Assembly (NCBI GenBank): GCA_003354225.1
Contig: PIVH01000106.1
Coordinates: 1-7,952, forward strand
DNA length: 7,952 nucleotides
Direction of reading: 5' to 3'
Origin: Globobulimina sp.
Lineage: Eukaryota; Foraminifera; Rotaliida
The notes under the pieces: generated by a model
Database searches by the model: none
Seen by the model: the letters and a program-made list of their open reading frames with translations, nothing else
Told to the model about the DNA's origin: nothing
Made by a program: the position numbers and the translations under genes
Part shown: positions 5,301 through 7,952 of the stretch, in pieces
How the letters are laid out: each line of letters begins with the position of its first letter
Position numbering within the stretch: the stretch's first letter is position 1

Positions 5301-7621
5301 TAAAATCCGCGGTGACCAGCACCGATTTGAATGATATTGCTTTGATTGACCGCTTGAACCATGGCACACCGATCAAATTATGGGGTCCTCCCTGGCGGCA
5401 AGGCCGTGTGCTATGGAAATGGAACGAGAATGATTTAGTTTGCATTCAGTTAAACCAACAGCGACTGCAATACGCACAAACGTACCATGTGAATGACCCG
5501 AAGTGGAAAATTGAGATTATTGCAGACAAAGCGCACGATATCGTGGACATACGGCCGCCTTTACAATTTATTATGGCCAAATCGAAGTATTTAGCCATTC
5601 CAAATCATATTATCAATGCTGGCATATTGATACTATCGGAGGGAGAGTCTGAGTATGAATTGGAAGAGGACGCAAAGGAAGAAAATCAAAACAATGCGGA
5701 GGATGGTGGGGAGATGGTGGAGATATTAGATTTGGCGAATGCTGATAGCACCAAACATAAACGACAGACATTGAATAAAATTAAGATCATTAAATTAGAA
5801 AAAAGTAAATTAAAACGAGTCTGCGCCAAACGGAGAAAGAAAAGGAAGGTAAAAAAGAAAAAAAAACAAGGGATTGAGGTGCGTGGTGTTGAGGAAGGCA
5901 GTATTTTTTATACGAATGATAGGATTGGTCTTAAATGGAAGTTAAATCGGTGTGTGATTTACGATGAAGAGGAGGAGAATGATAACATTTTGACTGAGAA
6001 GGCGTTTAATATTTATTTGGAATGTAAGAATTTTCAATGTAACATGCACGGCAAAGTTGAGTTGGAAATTGATAAGATTTTGTTAGCAGCGCAAGTGCCG
6101 TTGATTGCTAATTCGGATTTGGAGTATGAGTGGAATGGGGAATTACCGATTTCATTCTTAAATTATGAGGAGAATGACGAGGATAATAATGGCACAAAGT
6201 TAGAACAGGCGATCTGTTACATTCGTGTTGTTTATATCAGTAATAATTATTATTGTTATCGGTTGAATGGTACATCGAATGTGTTTGAACTGCGGAATGA
6301 AGAGACGCAAATAATAGATATCCGGCAGAATAAAAATGAAAATGAAGAGAAAGAGAGTGACATTGAAGGGAAAGAAATTGAATTTGAAGATGATACCGAA
6401 TTGAATGCAAATGAGCAAATACATAAAAATGACAATGGCGCGTTTTGTATTTGTGGTGCGATACAAGATAATATCGAGGAGCCTGTGGATGGTCCCATTG
6501 ATTTTGGGAAAGATGAGAGTAATATGGATGGTGTACATAATATACGTGATGTGAATGAGAAGAATGAGACAAAGAAAGTGATTGAATGGATCCAATGTGA
6601 TTTTTGTTATTGTTGGCAGCATATTGAATGTTTAAACATTGATAAGAACAAAGTGGATAACAACACGCAATATAAATGTGTATGGTGCACTGATAACGAT
6701 GATGGGCAACAATTGCAATATTTCAATAATTCAAAATCGGTAAAAATGCTTAAATTCATTAAATATCTATTTGCTGCGTCAAAATATCGAGGGAAACGGT
6801 ACGGATTTTGGTATGGAAAAAAAGAAAAGTTTGATGAGGATGAAAAATATGAAAATGTAAAATATTTACAAAATTTATGTATTGCTCGTGGTGTTGATTC
6901 GAATTCAAGTGATATAAATGTATTACAATCAAATTTGACATATTGTTCGCGATTTGCGCGAACACCGTTAGTTTTATCCAATTTTATGTGTTCTTTGTTT
7001 GGGATAAATTGTAATCAGAGTATAAGCACAAAGAATGACGATGAGATTGAGAATGAGGATGATGAGTCGTTGAATTGTGTGGATTTAATGGCTGGGAATG
7101 GAAATATTACACAATTTATTGCAAAATATCACAAGATATTGGCTGTAGAAAGAAAGGAAACACGATTGGAATCTGGAAAACATTTGGTTTCAAATGCAAA
7201 CTGGGTTAAAATGGATGTATTTTCGAAAGAGTTTATTGTGCAATATGTGATTGATAAAAGTTATGACATTGTTTATTGTAATCCAGATTTAAATAATATT
7301 ATTCCAGCCATATATATCGGACTAGAAATGATAAAAAATAGTGAGTATAGGAAGAAATGTCTAATTTATTTACTTCCGGTGGATGTATTTGAGAGCAATT
7401 CATATCAATGTCGGTTGTTTCGCATTTTAAATTGTCACATTGACAGAATGTATCAAGTTGGGAGATGGAATTATTATGACCGAGAAACATCGCATCCCAA
7501 AAGTATATGTGATGGAGTATGGATTATTAAACCTGGCAAGAAATCATTTAAATATTCATTCAGATGTTATGATGTTAGAACAAACCTGAAATTAAGCTCA
7601 AAATCGCTTAAAACTGACTAA
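2340..7621 (+). CDS. Large nuclear Tudor-like/PHD protein with C-terminal N6-adenine-type methyltransferase domain (2 exons)
   Basis: The preferred model joins 2340-3020 to 3080-7621, giving about 1,740 residues. The ATG at 2340 has AAA before it; the frame is open upstream to 2259 but has no other ATG. Order of parts: disordered Asp/Asn/His- then Lys-rich tail (exon 1); three Tudor/Agenet-like modules (about 3110-3811); Cys-rich zinc cluster (3884-4000); helical region of unknown function; two Tudor-like modules (5129-5520); acidic stretch (5636-5730); basic K/R run (5813-5866); PHD finger (6446-6688); SAP-like segment (6857-6937); Rossmann methyltransferase (about 6960-7540). The readers suggest binding of modified histone tails in the nucleus. 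The methyltransferase has DLMAGNGNIT (motif I) but NPDL in place of (D/N/S)PP(Y/F/W), so activity is doubtful. Third-position C gives way to G after about 5600, as if the halves had different histories. I recognise no named orthologue. Two adjacent genes would be the alternative. Confidence 0.7.
2611..2803 (+). other. Lys-rich nuclear-localisation-like region of exon 1
   Basis: Part of the large gene. KPHKKRTKKK is followed by an acidic patch (DEEED) and then Lys runs ending in KKSGTKRKRS. The DNA from about 2716 to 2780 is nearly all A with scattered G, a replication-slippage-prone tract. The run looks like multiple monopartite nuclear localisation signals or a nucleic-acid-binding tail, and no fold is expected. 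Confidence 0.6.
3021..3079 (+). other. Probable 59-nt intron joining the two parts of the large gene
   Basis: Exon 1 stays open only to TGA 3039-3041, and the long downstream frame is open from 3077 with no ATG until 3158. A phase-0 splice from CGA|GTTCAT (3021) to CTAAAAG|GAC (3080) joins 'HYHKYLR' to 'DDIGSNWQDSIEVGDVL', which restores the start of the first Tudor-like module. The size matches the 56-nt intron in the neighbouring gene. Alternatives that also keep phase 0 are a donor at 2991 (AAA|GTATTC) and an acceptor ending at 3103 (GGCAG|GAC). That some intron is present is better supported than these exact ends. Confidence 0.55.
3110..3811 (+). other. Three tandem Tudor/Agenet-like modules
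   Basis: Each module opens with a 'G-x-x-hydrophobic-x-hydrophobic' strand followed by an aromatic and 'hydrophobic-x-x-I' strands. Module 1 is IEVGDVLQF...KWIPIQIT (about 3110-3311), with a Lys-rich insert. Module 2 is LKEGHIIEIFD...QWIPCKII (about 3467-3631). Module 3 is IGRSVRVYW...EWYEGTIQSV...FYRDKYMEELRW (about 3662-3811). Module 3 is the clearest: W-Y-E-G-T-I, then a hydrophobic strand, then E-E-L-x-W, as in histone-reading Tudor domains. Modules 1 and 2 are weaker calls. Confidence 0.55.
3884..4000 (+). other. Cys-rich zinc-binding cluster, ZZ- or RING-like
   Basis: The Cys spacing is C-x2-C-x11-C-x6-C-x2-C-x12-C, starting NCGYCGC (first Cys codon at 3884) and ending WICPF, with KFHPRKY and another Cys nearby. 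This is enough ligands for two zinc ions, but the spacing fits no single family I can name. It resembles a ZZ finger lacking one Cys, or a degenerate PHD/RING. It lies directly after Tudor-like module 3. Confidence 0.5.
5129..5520 (+). other. Second pair of Tudor/Agenet-like modules
   Basis: WIRGDVCKIYVDQSAIWLQ AKIVKI begins at 5129, and a similar unit begins near 5354 (NHGTPIKLWGPPWRQGRVLW). Both repeat the pattern seen at 3110-3811: Gly, a beta-strand, an aromatic, then a second strand and a short acidic or polar turn. The call rests on the pattern alone. Confidence 0.45.
5813..5866 (+). other. Basic K/R run, likely nuclear localisation signal
   Basis: The segment from KRVCAKRRKKRKV to the following five Lys is almost entirely basic. 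It directly follows a Glu/Asp-rich stretch (about 5636-5730). This juxtaposition is common in nuclear chromatin proteins and supports nuclear placement of the product. Confidence 0.65.
6446..6688 (+). other. PHD finger with long internal insertion
   Basis: The C4HC3 ligands are all present: CIC at 6446-6454, then WIQCDFCYCWQHIEC (6587-6631), then YKCVWC ending at 6688. The 'W-I-Q-C-D-x-C-x-x-W-x-H-x-x-C' core is the PHD consensus, and the Trp two residues before His is the usual structural Trp. Between the second and third Cys lie 47 residues, mostly acidic, where roughly ten are usual. PHD fingers generally read the methylation state of the histone H3 tail. Confidence 0.8.
6857..6937 (+). 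other. SAP-like helix-turn-helix segment (weak)
   Basis: VKYLQNLCIARGVDSNSSDI followed by NVLQSNL has the spacing of a SAP motif: hydrophobic helix, R-G-(V/L), short polar turn, then a second hydrophobic helix. It sits between the PHD finger and the methyltransferase, where a DNA-binding helper would make sense. The motif is short and the match approximate. Confidence 0.3.
6960..7540 (+). other. N6-adenine-type SAM-dependent methyltransferase domain, altered motif IV
   Basis: Elements in order: RTPLVLSNFM (TP at 6962-6967, the Thr-Pro that precedes motif I in many m6A enzymes); DLMAGNGNIT (motif I, 7082-7111); ILAVERKE with acidic Glu at 7148 (motif II, ribose binding); WVKMDVF (motif III); DIVYCNPDL (motif IV, NPDL at 7280-7291); IYLLPVDVFES (motif V region); and DGVWIIKPG (7511 on). 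The order TP-I-II-III-IV resembles Dam/gamma-class adenine methyltransferases. A Lys/Asn/Glu-rich loop (about 7030-7070) is inserted just before motif I. The second Pro and the aromatic of motif IV are replaced by Asp and Leu. Confidence 0.6.
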
Positions 7622-7687
7622 ACATTTATACCTCTCAAAACTGAGGATCTTCAAACCAAAAAATAACAGCAACAACACAATCTTATC
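7622..7687. other. Short convergent 3' spacer
   Basis: AT-rich spacer after TAA 7619-7621 of the large gene. There is no perfect AATAAA on the plus strand; the nearest resemblance is AAATAAC around 7661-7668. If the minus-strand frame to the right is real, the two genes converge with only 66 bp between stops. Confidence 0.4.
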
Positions 7688-7952
7688 CTAGATGCCTTGT
7701 AATGTGTTCCTATGGGATCCAGGATTGCCCCATTCACATATTTGTTGTTGTTGATTATTTTTTGTTGTTTGAATGGCCTCGATATTACTTTGTACATATT
7801 TATTATACATAACATTAATTATTAACATGTGATAGGGGGCAACAGAGGCATTGCTGTTCGATGATACAGATGCAACATGCCATATGCAATATGGGTCCTG
7901 GCGAAAGAGGCAGGGTAGCATATTCAAATTTCGGTAAAAAAATTTCTTAGTG
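7688..7952 (-). CDS. Possible C-terminal end of an unidentified gene, open to the right edge
   Basis: On the minus strand a frame is open from the window edge (7952) to TAG at 7690-7688, giving 87 residues with no start needed inside the window. It includes RQDPYCIWHVASVSSNS and a run NNQQQQ encoded by a TTG-repeat tract, and ends NPGSHRNTLQGI. D-P-Y-C-x-W also occurs in PSI domains of semaphorins, but one short match in 87 residues is not enough to assign it. Open frames of this length are not rare, and the composition does not clearly look coding. I do not recognise a product, and this may be non-coding. Confidence 0.2.
   Translation of the reverse strand, partial: TKKFFYRNLNMLPCLFRQDPYCIWHVASVSSNSNASVAPYHMLIINVMYNKYVQSNIEAIQTTKNNQQQQICEWGNPGSHRNTLQGI
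7740..7771 (+). repeat. TTG-rich simple-sequence tract
   Basis: An interrupted TTG microsatellite: TTTGTTGTTGTTG followed by GATTATTTTTTGTTGTTTG. On the minus strand it reads as CAA-rich, giving the Gln/Asn run in the doubtful frame there. No other role is apparent. Confidence 0.7.

Noticed and set aside
5052-5369. 105-codon minus-strand frame opposite the second Tudor-like pair
   Set aside because: An antisense shadow of a conserved-looking coding region, with no domain features.
6200-6981. Several overlapping minus-strand open frames (up to 140 codons) opposite the PHD region
   Set aside because: They are His/Ile/Tyr/Phe-rich antisense images of a Glu/Asp/Asn-rich coding strand, with no recognisable domain, and lie wholly inside the large gene.
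7799-7812. AATAAA on the minus strand inside the right-edge frame as a polyadenylation signal
   Set aside because: It lies within the only candidate reading frame there, and such hexamers are expected by chance in AT-rich sequence. With the gene itself doubtful there is nothing to attach it to.
1-7952. Giant-virus or bacterial origin of the window
   Set aside because: In-phase short introns, a signal-peptide glycoprotein with many sequons and PHD/Tudor-type domains fit a cellular eukaryote. No Shine-Dalgarno-spaced operons or viral hallmark genes are seen. The window alone cannot exclude a viral insertion elsewhere.
1-7952. tRNA, rRNA, CRISPR array, insertion sequence ends
   Set aside because: I saw no cloverleaf-type tRNA arms with a TTC box, no rRNA-like conserved blocks, no regularly spaced repeats and no terminal inverted repeats flanking a transposase.

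Overview
The window looks like nuclear DNA from a microbial eukaryote. It is AT-rich and reads in the standard code: TAA, TAG and TGA all serve as stops, and no in-frame stop interrupts about 1,500 codons, so a ciliate code is unlikely. Short introns with GT/AG ends join reading frames that each encode part of a recognisable protein. Nuclear-type domains (Tudor-like, PHD) and a secreted N-glycosylated oxidoreductase also point to a eukaryote. I cannot name the lineage. The Lys/Asn/Glu-rich low-complexity style would suit several AT-rich protists.

Layout, left to right. Positions 1-386 (+) hold two overlapping open segments in different frames with no start at the left edge. They are followed by AATAAA (430-435) and a run of ten A (489-498). 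I read this tentatively as the decayed 3' end of a non-LTR retrotransposon or similar element. Positions 526-2132 (-) encode a complete two-exon FAD-linked oxidoreductase of the berberine-bridge-enzyme (BBE) type, with a signal peptide and a 56-nt intron at 1159-1214. Positions 2133-2339 are a short divergent intergenic region with T tracts and two perfect palindromes. Positions 2340-7621 (+) are best read as one two-exon gene of about 1,740 codons encoding a nuclear chromatin-type protein. Positions 7622-7952 are a convergent spacer with a (TTG)n tract and a doubtful minus-strand frame running off the right edge.

The centrepiece is the large gene. Its N-terminal exon is a disordered, Asp/Asn/His- and Lys-rich tail. 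After it come three Tudor/Agenet-like modules, a Cys-rich zinc cluster, a helical region of unknown function, two more Tudor-like modules, an acidic stretch, a strong basic nuclear-localisation-like segment, an interrupted PHD finger, a possible SAP-like helix pair, and a C-terminal Rossmann methyltransferase domain of the N6-adenine type. The methyltransferase keeps a good SAM-binding motif, but its catalytic motif IV reads N-P-D-L instead of (D/N/S)-P-P-(Y/F/W). The protein may therefore be a histone-reading factor whose methyltransferase domain is inactive or altered. This is the most unusual thing in the window.

The two main genes are divergently transcribed from about 0.2 kb but have no evident functional link: one product is secreted and the other should be nuclear.
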